35,611 nucleotides of DNA from Candidatus Bathyarchaeota archaeon A05DMB-2 (GCA_018475625.1 JAAKEZ010000016.1:1-35611); one strand, 5' to 3'; shown: positions 8,342-15,921, counted from the first letter of the stretch. Numbers and translations are program-made. The notes: a model not told the origin generated them from the letters alone.

Positions 8342-8414
8342 AAATAATAACGCGCAACAATTCACGTTCGTCTTACGCAAAATTTTAAAAGATTTGGAGT
8401 ACCAATTCACCTTC

Positions 8415-8648
8415 ATGCGCACTTTGTCAGAAAACCAGATTAAAGTGTTAAAACTTTACCGTAGTGGCAAAAAACCTACTGAAATATGCAATATCACCAA
8501 CTTGTCGAGAAAATCCGTGAATGAAGCGATCAGAAGGGGAGAAGGAAATATTCAAAGAGCAATTGAAATACTTCGAATAGCTTCAGAAAATGGCGGTCTT
8601 AAGGCAGGAGAAGTTCAGAAGCTAAAGGAAATCTTACGCAAGTCTTAA
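8415..8648 (+). CDS. Tfx-like helix-turn-helix regulator
   Basis: 77 aa from ATG 8415. Residues 3-45 (LSENQIKVLKLYRSGKKPTE...) follow the 'LT..Q..VL.L...G....EIA' pattern of archaeal Tfx-like and sigma-4-like HTH proteins, with the recognition helix around NLSRKSVNEAIRR and a trailing helix. A longer frame from 8313 would overlap the ATPase gene by 29 bases; the AT-rich AAAATTTTAAAAG at 8380-8392 could be a TATA box for a leaderless message starting near 8415, so the shorter form is preferred. Probably a viral transcription regulator. Confidence 0.6.
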   Translation: MRTLSENQIKVLKLYRSGKKPTEICNITNLSRKSVNEAIRRGEGNIQRAIEILRIASENGGLKAGEVQKLKEILRKS

Positions 8649-8661
8649 ATTCTAAGCTTCA

Positions 8662-8677
8662 TCCAGGATTTCCTGGA
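8662..8677. repeat. short perfect inverted repeat
   Basis: TCCAGGA at 8662-8668 and TCCTGGA at 8671-8677 are perfect inverted arms separated by two bases. The site lies between the Tfx-like gene and the PP-loop gene, so it may be an operator for either. A two-base loop makes an RNA terminator hairpin less likely. Confidence 0.4.
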
Positions 8678-8733
8678 GGAAGGACAAAACGCCCTGTACT
8701 CTAACTAAGGAAGAGATAGCTGTTAGAAAGAAG

Positions 8734-9492
8734 TTGATTGCGCCGCTTCTGAGAAAAGTAGATTCTTCTCTCTTAGGAAAACAGATTGAACGATGTAACA
8801 GCAGGTTTTTTTATGATTTCAAGGTGAGGCAAGCTAGAGATATAATAAAAGACACTTTTGTGATATTTTCTGGTAACTTACCTGTTGCTGTCAGTGGGGG
8901 CAAAGATAGCTTAGTAGTCCTGCATATCGCTCTTGAAGCTAATCCGGATGTCTCGGTCATATACAACAATACAACCGTCGAGTTTCCAGAAACGCTTCAG
9001 TATATGAGGAGGCTTCAAAAGGAATGGGGGTTCACTTTGCACATAACCCAAAGCGACAAACCATTTTTCAAAGCAGTCAAAGATAGAGGTTGGGCGACGC
9101 ATGAAAACAGATGGTGCTGCAAACCCTACAAGGATTTACCCGCTTTTCAGTTTTTGTCATCAAGGGGCTACAAGGCTGAAATCACTGGGACAACGAGAAC
9201 CGAATCGATTTATCGCAGAAGTTTGACACCCATAAAAACTCCTAAAAAGGAGCCCTATATAATACGTGTGAATCCCATTTATGACTGGAATGAATGGGAA
9301 GTATGGAGGTACATTAAGGAAAATGACTTACCTTACAATCCGCTTTACGACCTTGGGTACAGGCGGATTGGATGTTGGTGTTGTCCGATAAACGGTCCAA
9401 CACATTATAAACGGTTGAGAAAAACGCATCCGCACCTGTTCAAATTTCTAAGTAGTTTTTCTCCGCCCCATCCGATCGCTTCTAAAATCTAA
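8734..9492 (+). CDS. PAPS-reductase-family PP-loop protein, possibly truncated
   Basis: 252 aa from TTG 8734. The PP-loop SGGKDS (54-59) binds ATP/adenylyl nucleotide; Cys128-Cys129 (WCCKPYKD) and Cys214, 216, 217 (CWCCP) resemble the metal or Fe-S ligands of PAPS/APS reductases and DndC-like proteins. The frame stays open upstream to 8656 without a normal start, and a neighbouring frame reads GGRTKRPVL just before it, so the 5' end may carry a frameshift. The C-terminus stops soon after the Cys motif with a Pro/Ser-rich end, also suggestive of truncation. Such proteins are common accessory genes in viruses and defence islands; whether it handles sulfate, thio-modification or something else cannot be told. 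Confidence 0.7.
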   Translation: MIAPLLRKVDSSLLGKQIERCNSRFFYDFKVRQARDIIKDTFVIFSGNLPVAVSGGKDSLVVLHIALEANPDVSVIYNNTTVEFPETLQYMRRLQKEWGFTLHITQSDKPFFKAVKDRGWATHENRWCCKPYKDLPAFQFLSSRGYKAEITGTTRTESIYRRSLTPIKTPKKEPYIIRVNPIYDWNEWEVWRYIKENDLPYNPLYDLGYRRIGCWCCPINGPTHYKRLRKTHPHLFKFLSSFSPPHPIASKI

Positions 9493-9526
9493 TGTAACCT
9501 GCTACGACAACTCGTAAATGGCACGA

Positions 9527-10210
9527 CTAGAGCTTACAACAGATGTTGCAGCTACTAGAAAATTGTTTCCTGCATGACATTTCTATTTCTTCAAGAAACT
9601 TGGTTTTTAAGTCAAGAAACTCTGCACTTTGAGGCTTGTTGAAAATGAAGTAATCATTGATGAATGCTCTCACATTTAGTTCTGGAATTCCTCTATCCAA
9701 GAGATAGTTTAATATAATTAATTCAGGAAGTGAGTAGACCAAACCGATTCTCTGTTTTTTAACAAACAATCGAATGCCAGCGTCTATTGCAGTGAAGTCA
9801 TCGGTAACTAAATATAGACATTGTTCATTCTTGCGACTCAAGAATAGACCAAGAGCCATGCAGTGTCTTTCGCCTTCGTCAATCTTGTTCTTGTATTCTT
9901 CTTGTTTTCCCACCAGGTTAAACCATCTTTCTGCATATTGTAGACAGTGAGAATATACATCGTTCTTGACGATTTTTCCATCATCTTTTCTTCGCTCAAG
10001 GAACAGGTCAATATCTTGTTTGACATCATCGTATTCTCTTAGTAGTCTCCTTTTAGTTTTATCCGCGTATTCCTCAACTACCTTTTCCGGAATAATTAAA
10101 TCGAATCGTCTGGAAATCTTTTGGATTGCTTTTTCAGGACGAAGCTCCAACCTAAACGCGAAAAGCAAGCTATCAGTATCCACTATGCAGATTTGTTTAT
10201 TCCCGGACAT
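9527..10210 (-). CDS. PIN-like nuclease domain protein
   Basis: 227 aa. The acidic pattern of PIN-fold ribonucleases is visible: Asp11 at the end of the first strand (IVDTDSLLF), Glu112/Glu114 in DEGERHCMAL, Asp137/Asp138 (VTDDF) and Asp143. PIN proteins cut RNA with a divalent metal and are often toxins or defence effectors. It is larger than VapC toxins (about 130 aa), and no antitoxin is adjacent. It diverges from the AAA+ gene across a 72-base promoter gap and converges on the PP-loop gene (34-base gap). Together with the next two genes it makes a compact unit; I infer it is the nuclease of that unit. Confidence 0.6.
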   Translation of the reverse strand: MSGNKQICIVDTDSLLFAFRLELRPEKAIQKISRRFDLIIPEKVVEEYADKTKRRLLREYDDVKQDIDLFLERRKDDGKIVKNDVYSHCLQYAERWFNLVGKQEEYKNKIDEGERHCMALGLFLSRKNEQCLYLVTDDFTAIDAGIRLFVKKQRIGLVYSLPELIILNYLLDRGIPELNVRAFINDYFIFNKPQSAEFLDLKTKFLEEIEMSCRKQFSSSCNICCKL

Positions 10211-10235
10211 CGAAAATATCTTATCTGTGAGCTAG

Positions 10236-10245
10236 ATAAATATAT
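10236..10245 (+). promoter_or_regulatory. TATA box of the AAA+ ATPase gene
   Basis: ATAAATATAT lies about 38-47 bases before the GTG start at 10283. Transcription from about 10267 would leave a short leader that contains GGAGG at 10271-10275, seven bases before the start. The same A/T-rich gap must also hold the promoter of the divergent PIN gene. Confidence 0.5.
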
Positions 10246-10282
10246 CCTAAGGTTTCAGATTTAAGAATATGGAGGCCCTCAT

Positions 10283-11431
10283 GTGCTATTGAAAGATTTC
10301 AATTTAAGAGATGACCCATTTGCAATAACGCCAGATATGGATAAAATTGTGTGGGCAGATAGAGAGGCCTTCCTCCGCCAATTAAAAAACGCAATGAGAC
10401 GAGCATTGCAGAGCACTCCCAGCCGAATAATTGCCTGCATTTGGGGAGAATGGGGTGCGGGTAAAACTCATGCAATGAGTTATTTCTCAAAACCTGAAGT
10501 AATGAAAAAAATCGTTGAAGAAATAGGAATCTCAATTCCTTCATTACCTATTTCTATACCCATAATTTTCCCTCTAGATAATACTCTTGACACCATTTAT
10601 CTAGAGATAATCGGAAAAATTGGAGTAGATACAATAATCAAAGCATTGGATAAGATAGAATCGAAGTTTCAGTCAATACGATCTGAAGAAGCGTATCTGG
10701 CTGAATTATCAAAGTACATGGATCCTCGTGTTGCAGAAGCCTTTGCGAAACTGAAGGGGAGAAAACGTTTCGTCTTTGAGAGATATCTTTCGATGACAGC
10801 AACTTCTACAGAGCTTAAGAATGCAGGTATTGCAAGAGGCATCTCTACATCAACGGATAAAGTCAGAACAATCAGTGGAATCCTTAACCTCCTTACGGCA
10901 ACTATTGCCTCCCGCGTCATTGTTTGGATCGACGACCTTGAGAGAATCGGTGACCGTCCAGGTAAGGATGTATTCGAGTTTCAGTACTTTATAAGAGATC
11001 TTCTTGATTTCATCCCTCACAACTTGTTAATAGTTTTTAATATGACTCTCTTACCTGGCGAAAAAGTCGAGGAGCGATTAGCCTACCTCGGCCCTGCAAT
11101 AAAATCCAGAATCTCAGATCAGATCATAGTTGAATCATTGACAATGGAAGAATACTTGTCTTATGTCAGAGATCTGCTAGGCTACTTCCGGGTAAAGCCT
11201 ATCACAAAAGAAGACGAATTCTTTCCTTTCGAAAAGGATGCACTAGAATTGATCTACGCAGAGATGAAACAGAAACAAATTCCATTAACGCCAAGACAAA
11301 TTAATGATGTGTTGTCCTTTGCACTATTCCAAGCCATGAATGAAGAAGGAAGAACAGATCCACTTATAACCAAGAGATTCGTTGAGAAACATGTTATAAA
11401 TTCCATCAAAGTTACCTTTCCTGTTAAGTAA
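10283..11431 (+). CDS. AAA+/STAND-like P-loop ATPase
   Basis: 382 aa, GTG start with GGAGG at the right distance. Walker A GEWGAGKT (about 55-62) and Walker B VIVWIDDLERI (about 212-222) are intact. The N-terminal FNLRDDPFAITPDMDKIVWA resembles the lead-in of ORC/Cdc6-, ExeA- and BREX-type ATPases, and the C-terminal third (ITPRQ-like LTPRQINDVLSFAL, then a helical end) looks like an AAA+ lid or winged helix. It probably acts as a nucleotide-driven sensor or motor. Its stop is one base from the stop of the convergent gene. More A/T-rich and with different codon preference than the viral genes on either side, suggesting separate acquisition. Confidence 0.65.
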   Translation: MLLKDFNLRDDPFAITPDMDKIVWADREAFLRQLKNAMRRALQSTPSRIIACIWGEWGAGKTHAMSYFSKPEVMKKIVEEIGISIPSLPISIPIIFPLDNTLDTIYLEIIGKIGVDTIIKALDKIESKFQSIRSEEAYLAELSKYMDPRVAEAFAKLKGRKRFVFERYLSMTATSTELKNAGIARGISTSTDKVRTISGILNLLTATIASRVIVWIDDLERIGDRPGKDVFEFQYFIRDLLDFIPHNLLIVFNMTLLPGEKVEERLAYLGPAIKSRISDQIIVESLTMEEYLSYVRDLLGYFRVKPITKEDEFFPFEKDALELIYAEMKQKQIPLTPRQINDVLSFALFQAMNEEGRTDPLITKRFVEKHVINSIKVTFPVK

Positions 11432-11432
11432 C

Positions 11433-12536
11433 TCAAATCCTTAATATGTATCCCCTGTCGGCTTTAGAAACAGTTTTGACATATCTGAACTTAAGTTCAC
11501 CTGAGGCAACGAAGTTAGTTAGATCTTTTTCAAGATCTGAAAGCCCTGCAGCAATGTCGTTATTCTGAATCAATGAAGCAAGCGAATATTCAAAAAATTC
11601 ATCCGCTGATATTCTGTCTAAGTCTGTGACAGTCTTGAACATCTGCATGCTATTGTTGAGAAGGTTCTCCAGAATTCCTATTTTTTCCTTCGGAGAAAGG
11701 TTAGGCCAGTGTCCCATTTTTTTCTTGAAAACGCCTGAATAGAATTTACTGAAAACGTAAGGGTAAATATCTTGAAGCCATTCGTAACTCATTACTTCTT
11801 TTTCAAAAAAAACATCAAGATTATCCATCAAGCGGAAGGTGTTGCTTCTCTTATTCCAAAAGGCTAAGAACTGAAGATCTAGCATCCATTCAAGCCGGGG
11901 AGCTTTAATGTTTTCACGGTAATATCGCTCAGCACTTTCCCAGCTTTGTATACTTTTTAAACTCTTTTTTAGTTTATCAATCAAATAAAAGTCATTCATT
12001 TGAGCTGCCATTTCAATTTTCTTACTAAGAATTCGTTGAAGCTCTCTCCTAAAGAAATCTATTTCGTCTGCTTCTCCTCTCAATAGGATTTTGTGAATAG
12101 TCTTCAGGACATCATAATCTTTTTCCAAAAGTCTTTTCAAGATAATAAAGAGCTTTCCAATTGATAATTCAAATGGATTGTCCCTTTCTGGGATTATTGA
12201 GATGACCCTTCCAATTTTCGAAATCTGAACTTTTCTCAATTTCGTGATGAACCCCAATTCCCTGCAAGTTTCTATATATCTTCGGGCCGCATCTGGGTTT
12301 GTGATCTCGCCTGTTAGCGGGCTCCTTTTTATGTTTGCGACAGGCAATTTACTACTATATAATCGAAGAAAACTTCGATTTTGTTTTGCCCATCCAACAA
12401 GATTTTGTTCAAGTGTTTTAGGCGATATCTCACGGTCGCTAACCAGTGAAGGAATAATCACAATGTAACCTAGCCTCCTGACCTTTACTGTTGGGGAAGT
12501 CAGCCTTTGAGGTTCTAATATGAGGCTATCGTTCAA
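11433..12536 (-). CDS. multi-winged-helix protein of unknown function, partner of the ATPase
   Basis: 367 aa, not recognised. Three segments look like winged-helix folds: about 40-120 (NPDAARRYIETCRELGFIT followed by a wing), about 215-250 (LEWMLDLQFLAFWNKR...), and about 310-367, ending in a Lys/Arg-rich wing (ELKFRYVKTVSKADRGYILRI in part). The middle is helical and basic. The architecture suggests DNA binding, as in target-recognition subunits. It ends one base from the ATPase gene stop, so the two are locked together physically, though on opposite strands. No nuclease motif is visible. Could be the DNA-recognition part of the PIN/ATPase unit; this is inference. Confidence 0.5.
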   Translation of the reverse strand: MNDSLILEPQRLTSPTVKVRRLGYIVIIPSLVSDREISPKTLEQNLVGWAKQNRSFLRLYSSKLPVANIKRSPLTGEITNPDAARRYIETCRELGFITKLRKVQISKIGRVISIIPERDNPFELSIGKLFIILKRLLEKDYDVLKTIHKILLRGEADEIDFFRRELQRILSKKIEMAAQMNDFYLIDKLKKSLKSIQSWESAERYYRENIKAPRLEWMLDLQFLAFWNKRSNTFRLMDNLDVFFEKEVMSYEWLQDIYPYVFSKFYSGVFKKKMGHWPNLSPKEKIGILENLLNNSMQMFKTVTDLDRISADEFFEYSLASLIQNNDIAAGLSDLEKDLTNFVASGELKFRYVKTVSKADRGYILRI

Positions 12537-12587
12537 TTTAATGCCACATCCGCGGGATCACGTGATAATAAACGACATAGTTCGCTA

Positions 12588-12814
12588 TTAAATCTTAACA
12601 GTTATGCTGTTGAATTGTTCTAGTGCGGATTGGAGGTTTTCTATTGCAGAGTAAAGTTTACTTGTTTTGATCATGCTGCTTTCATGCTGAAAAGTGAAAA
12701 GCAAATTCGAAAGTTCTAAAAGTTCACATGGAAAATCCGCCTTGCTGCACGGAAACGTGAAACCCGCCTTTTTCTGAGCTTTAATTTTAGCTTGGAAGCG
12801 ACTCTAACCCATTT
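12588..12814 (-). other. uncharacterised open frame without a start codon, possible gene remnant
   Basis: The 12537-12853 gap holds a minus-strand frame of about 75 codons, closed by TAA at 12588-12590 and bounded upstream by a stop at 12815-12817. It reads plausibly as protein (for example CELLELSNLLFTFQHE and SAIENLQSALEQF) but has no start before an internal ATG about 28 residues from the end. It could be a decayed gene or a short 28-residue peptide. Its upstream end overlaps the likely promoter of the next plus-strand gene. Otherwise I see nothing in this gap. Confidence 0.25.
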
Positions 12815-12853
12815 TTAGAAAATTAGCCAAAGTTTTTCGTGAGGTAGAGTAAA

Positions 12854-13120
12854 ATGCCAAGCGAAAAAGAAATTAAAGATTTGCTGGACTTGAATAAAAA
12901 GTTGAATAGAGTAAAAAACCAAATTAAGAGAGCTAAACTTTACGCCTTCAAACTTTCCTTAGACAACGATGGCAACTACAACCCATATTACAACGAAATA
13001 AACGAACTTCAACTTCAAGAAATCCACATACTCCAAGAAATCCAACAAATTAAACAAGAAATCCAAGCCCAATTTGACCCCTACTGCTTTTCTCCTTTAA
13101 CCCTTCCAAGAGGCTTTTAG
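12854..13120 (+). CDS. small coiled-coil viral protein
   Basis: 88 aa with GAGGTAG just ahead of the ATG. Residues 5-75 show heptad spacing of Leu/Ile with many Lys, Glu and Gln, indicating a long coiled coil, and the end is a Pro-rich tail. It opens a tight run of small genes; the next ATG follows its TAG directly. Function unknown. Confidence 0.6.
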   Translation: MPSEKEIKDLLDLNKKLNRVKNQIKRAKLYAFKLSLDNDGNYNPYYNEINELQLQEIHILQEIQQIKQEIQAQFDPYCFSPLTLPRGF

Positions 13121-13354
13121 ATGCCAAAATGTAGTTCCGTTGACTGTCGCAAATATTCTCCATCCATCCCGGGCTGCAATGATAAAACCTGCATGTATGA
13201 TGACGCTACTAAATTGCTAAGGAACGAAGTCTTAATGAAGTTCTGCCCAATTTGCAAGCGGTATTTTCCAGTCAAAGTTTACGACAAGCACATGGCAAAA
13301 CACAACATTCCAACAAGTCTAGCTACTGGTGACAAAAATGAAGGTGGAAAATAA
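13121..13354 (+). CDS. small zinc-binding protein (Cys-rich)
   Basis: 77 aa, starting immediately after the previous stop. It has Cys4, Cys9, Cys19 and Cys24 in the first part and a C2H2-like unit FCPICKRYFPVKVYDKHMAKH (CxxC then HxxxH, about residues 42-61) in the second, so it probably binds one or two zinc ions and may bind nucleic acid. It overlaps the following gene by 17 bases. Small zinc-finger proteins of this type are common in archaeal viruses. Confidence 0.65.
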   Translation: MPKCSSVDCRKYSPSIPGCNDKTCMYDDATKLLRNEVLMKFCPICKRYFPVKVYDKHMAKHNIPTSLATGDKNEGGK

Positions 13355-13787
13355 AACGACCCTTTCTTTACAGCTTGACGACTTACTAAGCAAGCAAAGC
13401 TGGGAAGTCGAGTATGGAAGCCTAAACCTGCCAATAAAACTTATGCAGCCATTAGAAGACTGGAAAGTCGAAGTTAGATGGCTAAACGGCAAACACCCGT
13501 TCCACGGAAGATGCCAGCCTTCCCAAAGGCTAATCACAATAGCCATAAACAAAAACATCACTTACCCATTCACACAGAAATTTGCAGTCGGAACAAAGCA
13601 GATCTTCCACCCATTCCACGGCTACGAATATGTCATGGAAACAGTCACTTTCAACAGCCCAAACGAGCTCATCCGCTTCATTTTCTTGCACGAGTTCAGC
13701 CACTTGTTAGACTATCTACGAGGACTTAACATGCATAGAAAACAGACAAGGGCAAACCGCTTCGCCCTAAAACACTTCAAAAGGTGA
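13338..13787 (+). CDS. HExxH zincin-like protein
   Basis: 149 aa from ATG 13338, with GGTGA five bases ahead; a GTG at 13329 would add three residues. Near residue 117 is FLHEFSHLLDY, an HExxH metal-binding site, followed 18 residues later by a basic helix ending in ANRFALKHF. This arrangement resembles SprT-like and ImmA-type zincins, with a Glu or Asp third ligand that I cannot place. It may be a metallopeptidase acting on host or viral proteins; an inactive structural role is possible. Lies in the small viral gene cluster. Confidence 0.6.
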   Translation: MKVENKTTLSLQLDDLLSKQSWEVEYGSLNLPIKLMQPLEDWKVEVRWLNGKHPFHGRCQPSQRLITIAINKNITYPFTQKFAVGTKQIFHPFHGYEYVMETVTFNSPNELIRFIFLHEFSHLLDYLRGLNMHRKQTRANRFALKHFKR

Positions 13788-13793
13788 AAAGCC

Positions 13794-13958
13794 ATGCCCA
13801 AGTATTTAGTGGAAATAATCCTCGTAGTCAACGCCAAAGACTTAGACGAAGCCCGAAGAGTTGCAGACTACATCATAGACATTCCCATTCCAGACAAGAA
13901 AATCGAAAACGTAATAGAAACTTTGAGGTATGAAGAAATTGTCGAAATCCGAACCTAA
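13794..13958 (+). CDS. 54-residue protein, unknown
   Basis: ATG 13794 follows the zincin gene after six bases, with AAAAGGTGAAAAG across the zincin stop (13780-13790) providing the leader. The sequence begins MPKYLVEIILVVNAKDLDEA and continues with alternating strand-helix-strand character, like a ferredoxin-like or DUF-type small fold. It overlaps the next gene by 29 bases. No family recognised. Confidence 0.6.
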   Translation: MPKYLVEIILVVNAKDLDEARRVADYIIDIPIPDKKIENVIETLRYEEIVEIRT

Positions 13959-14178
13959 GATCTGCCCCAACTGTCCCCTCATTTCTTTTCTGCCAATAAT
14001 CATGGCTGCACGAGCCTGCTACACCCGACAAAAGGACCCATTAACCCCGCATAAAATCTGTCAAATGCTCCGAGCCTTCGCAAAACAAAACCAGCTAACA
14101 TCCGACGCCTGCCCCTACTTTTCCCAAAAAGAAACGATGGAGCGTTACTTAAGTGCCGAAGCAGAGGCAGCCAGGTAA
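13930..14178 (+). CDS. small Cys-containing viral protein
   Basis: 82 aa; four Cys near the start and middle (CPNC, then Cys30 and Cys44) and a late CPYF suggest zinc binding. It begins inside the previous gene. The helix LTPHKICQMLRAFAKQN is typical of small DNA-associated proteins but not diagnostic. Confidence 0.5.
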   Translation: MKKLSKSEPKICPNCPLISFLPIIMAARACYTRQKDPLTPHKICQMLRAFAKQNQLTSDACPYFSQKETMERYLSAEAEAAR

Positions 14179-14200
14179 ATTTTGGCCTCGGGTAAGACCT

Positions 14201-14416
14201 ATGATTTGGGAGAAGGCTCAGGAGCTTTACCAAATGGAGCAAGCTAAAACTATGGGCAACGATTTTAAAGGCATAACAGCAACCCGAAAAGAGCTTCGTG
14301 AAGGCGGATACTTCTACATGGCGAAACTAATTGTTTTGCGAAACCTTTGGCTGGAAAAGAAAGGCTTGCCCTGCATAGAAGAGGAGGAAACGATGCATGC
14401 CTGTAATAGTGAATGA
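14201..14416 (+). CDS. small helical protein; 3' end carries the 39-base repeat
   Basis: 71 aa from ATG 14201; a GTG at 14153 inside the previous gene would add 16 residues but is less likely. Helical, with an Asn/Gly-rich middle (MGNDFKGITATRKELREGG). Its last codons overlap the GAGGAGGAAA leader and start of the next gene. The stretch 14360-14398 is repeated almost exactly at 23449-23487, so this gene's end has been copied elsewhere in the chromosome. Function unknown. Confidence 0.55.
   Translation: MIWEKAQELYQMEQAKTMGNDFKGITATRKELREGGYFYMAKLIVLRNLWLEKKGLPCIEEEETMHACNSE
14360..14398 (+). repeat. 39-base repeat, copy A (copy B at 23449-23487)
   Basis: Identical to copy B except for one base (C at 14391, T in copy B). 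It spans the end of one small gene, the GAGGAGGAAA translation leader and the next start region. Both copies are in the same orientation, 9.1 kb apart, with different sequence on either side. Confidence 0.85.
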
Positions 14417-14675
14417 AGACGAAACTGACGCTCAATATATGTGCGACATTTGCGGTGTTGAAATTCAGGACCAGACGGAAGGAACATGTTGCCCTACGTG
14501 TGGGCGGATTTTCTGCTTAGACTGTTCTGCTGACCATCCCATTACAAAAGTTAGGGTTAGAGAAGACGGCCCAGACTATAAGAAAGATGAGTATATGTGT
14601 GACCTATGCTATCGAGAATGGCGTAAAAAACATCCACCTCAGGTGAAACTTGATGACTTTGTTTCAGGCAGGTGA
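14397..14675 (+). CDS. RING-like / treble-clef zinc protein
   Basis: 92 aa, ATG nine bases after a perfect GGAGG. Cys pairs at 16/19, 32/35, 40/43 and 68/71 (CDIC, CPTC, CLDC, CDLC) give a cross-brace-like spacing resembling RING or FYVE fingers with two zinc ions. Acidic elsewhere. In viruses such domains act in protein binding or ubiquitin-like conjugation; archaeal partners are unknown here, so I infer only zinc binding. Overlaps the previous gene by 20 bases. Confidence 0.65.
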   Translation: MPVIVNEDETDAQYMCDICGVEIQDQTEGTCCPTCGRIFCLDCSADHPITKVRVREDGPDYKKDEYMCDLCYREWRKKHPPQVKLDDFVSGR

Positions 14676-14684
14676 AGTTGAATT

Positions 14685-15014
14685 ATGCTTTTCAAGAGAA
14701 GACACATTGAGCTAATCCTTGCCGGAAGGAAGACGCAGACACGAAGGCTCACTGACAAGTCGGCAAACTATCATGTGGGGCGTGTTTACGGCATTAGAGA
14801 CCGCTGGTTCAGTAAGCCTGAAGCGCACATTTTGATAACCCGCAAGTATAAGCAGAGGCTAGGAGACATAAGCCTTGAAGACGTGGGAAAGGAAGGATAC
14901 AGCAGCCTGGAAGAGTTTCAGAGGGCTTGGGAGGAAGTCCACGGGTTAGGAGGCTGGAACCCTGATTTGATAGTTACTGTCTATGAGTTTAAGCTAGAGG
15001 AGCGGCGGAAATGA
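14685..15014 (+). CDS. ASCH-domain protein
   Basis: 109 aa with GGTGA at 14671-14675 overlapping the previous stop. The start MLFKRRHIELILAGRKTQT is the ASCH hallmark (hydrophobic strand, then GxKxxxxR), followed by YHVGRVYGIRDRW and a C-terminal strand LIVTVYEFKL. ASCH proteins have a PUA-like fold that binds RNA; some hydrolyse N4-acetylcytidine. Such genes are frequent in phage and viral accessory regions. It is the last intact gene of this viral run. Confidence 0.8.
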   Translation: MLFKRRHIELILAGRKTQTRRLTDKSANYHVGRVYGIRDRWFSKPEAHILITRKYKQRLGDISLEDVGKEGYSSLEEFQRAWEEVHGLGGWNPDLIVTVYEFKLEERRK

Positions 15015-15034
15015 AGAAAACAAATATGTATCCT

Positions 15035-15226
15035 TTATTTTGTAACGTTGTGCTTTGTGCTCTCCCGCAATAGGCGTCTTATCTCTCCATAACTTTTAAG
15101 GTATCGCATTCCTTTTGCAGTTGTTTTGTAGATTAGCCTTCCATTTTTTGCAGTGACTTCAACGAGCCCCAATCTGACAAGGAAGGATAGATACTCGGTC
15201 AATTGTGCAAAGCTTAGACCTGCTAC
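15035..15226 (-). pseudogene. broken winged-helix (HTH_45-like) regulator
   Basis: A minus-strand frame reads VAGLSFAQLTEYLSFLVRLG, then a wing GRLIYKTTAKGMRYLKSY and ends TAA at 15035. This is the characteristic second half of the archaeal 'GLSF.QL..YL..L...GL' winged-helix family. Upstream of 15226 the frame meets TAG, no start codon precedes, and the first helix is scrambled over 15227-15300. So the gene is a remnant. It lies in the 292-base gap between viral genes and the cobalamin operon, and may mark an element boundary. Confidence 0.6.
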
Positions 15227-15306
15227 CTACTGGGAATACCAGCTCCAGCTCAAGCAGAACTGTGTTCTGTGGCTTGTATTGATATTGGAAAACGCGAAGA
15301 CAGAGA

Positions 15307-15921
15307 CTATCGAGACTTTGGTTGCAGTATGAGTTCAGCAACTCTTAGATCTTCTAAAGTATTGATGTTCACAGCAACTCTCTCATCATCGACAGACAAA
15401 ATTTCCTCCTTCAACTCGTTCTCTTCAATTCTTTTTCCATCAATCACGTTTATGCCTGCTGGAACTAGACTTTTTCCCTCGATTTTGAAGACGTAATCTG
15501 TGCTTAATCCAAGTTTATTATAAATTTCTAATGGAACCATGACTGTCAATGCAGGTTTGTTGCACTGTTCGTAATGTGTTATGACTTTGTCGACAAATTC
15601 GCTTGTGATTAATGGAAGGTCTGCGCATATTGTTAAAACAGTCCCAAGTTTTAGTTTTCTAATTGCGTATCCTGCGTCCAAGCAAAAACCTTTTCCAGGG
15701 GTTTGCAAAACTTTCAAAGAACGTTTTCTTGCAAATTTGGCTGTTTTCGGAGTGTGTTCACTTACAGCCACAATTATCTTCTCTACTTTCTTGGCGCCTC
15801 TTAAGGCGTTTAGGACATGTTCAATCATCGGTCTGCCGCCCACTTTTAGCAAAGGCTTTTCTTTTTCGCTTTTCATCCGCATGCCCTTACCGCCAGCCAT
15901 CACCAGAGCGGTTACGCTCAT
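15307..15921 (-). CDS. cobY: GTP:adenosylcobinamide-phosphate guanylyltransferase
   Basis: 204 aa. Nucleotidyltransferase signature AGGKGMRM (9-16) followed by EKPLLKVGGRPMIEHVL, and the CADLPLI metal-binding motif near residue 99. CobY is the archaeal replacement for bacterial CobU and transfers GMP to AdoCbi-phosphate, giving AdoCbi-GDP for CobS. The start overlaps the cobS stop by four bases, so the pair is co-translated; it is the last gene of the btuF-cobY operon. MobA-like and other NTP transferases share the fold, but context decides. Confidence 0.85.
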   Translation of the reverse strand: MSVTALVMAGGKGMRMKSEKEKPLLKVGGRPMIEHVLNALRGAKKVEKIIVAVSEHTPKTAKFARKRSLKVLQTPGKGFCLDAGYAIRKLKLGTVLTICADLPLITSEFVDKVITHYEQCNKPALTVMVPLEIYNKLGLSTDYVFKIEGKSLVPAGINVIDGKRIEENELKEEILSVDDERVAVNINTLEDLRVAELILQPKSR

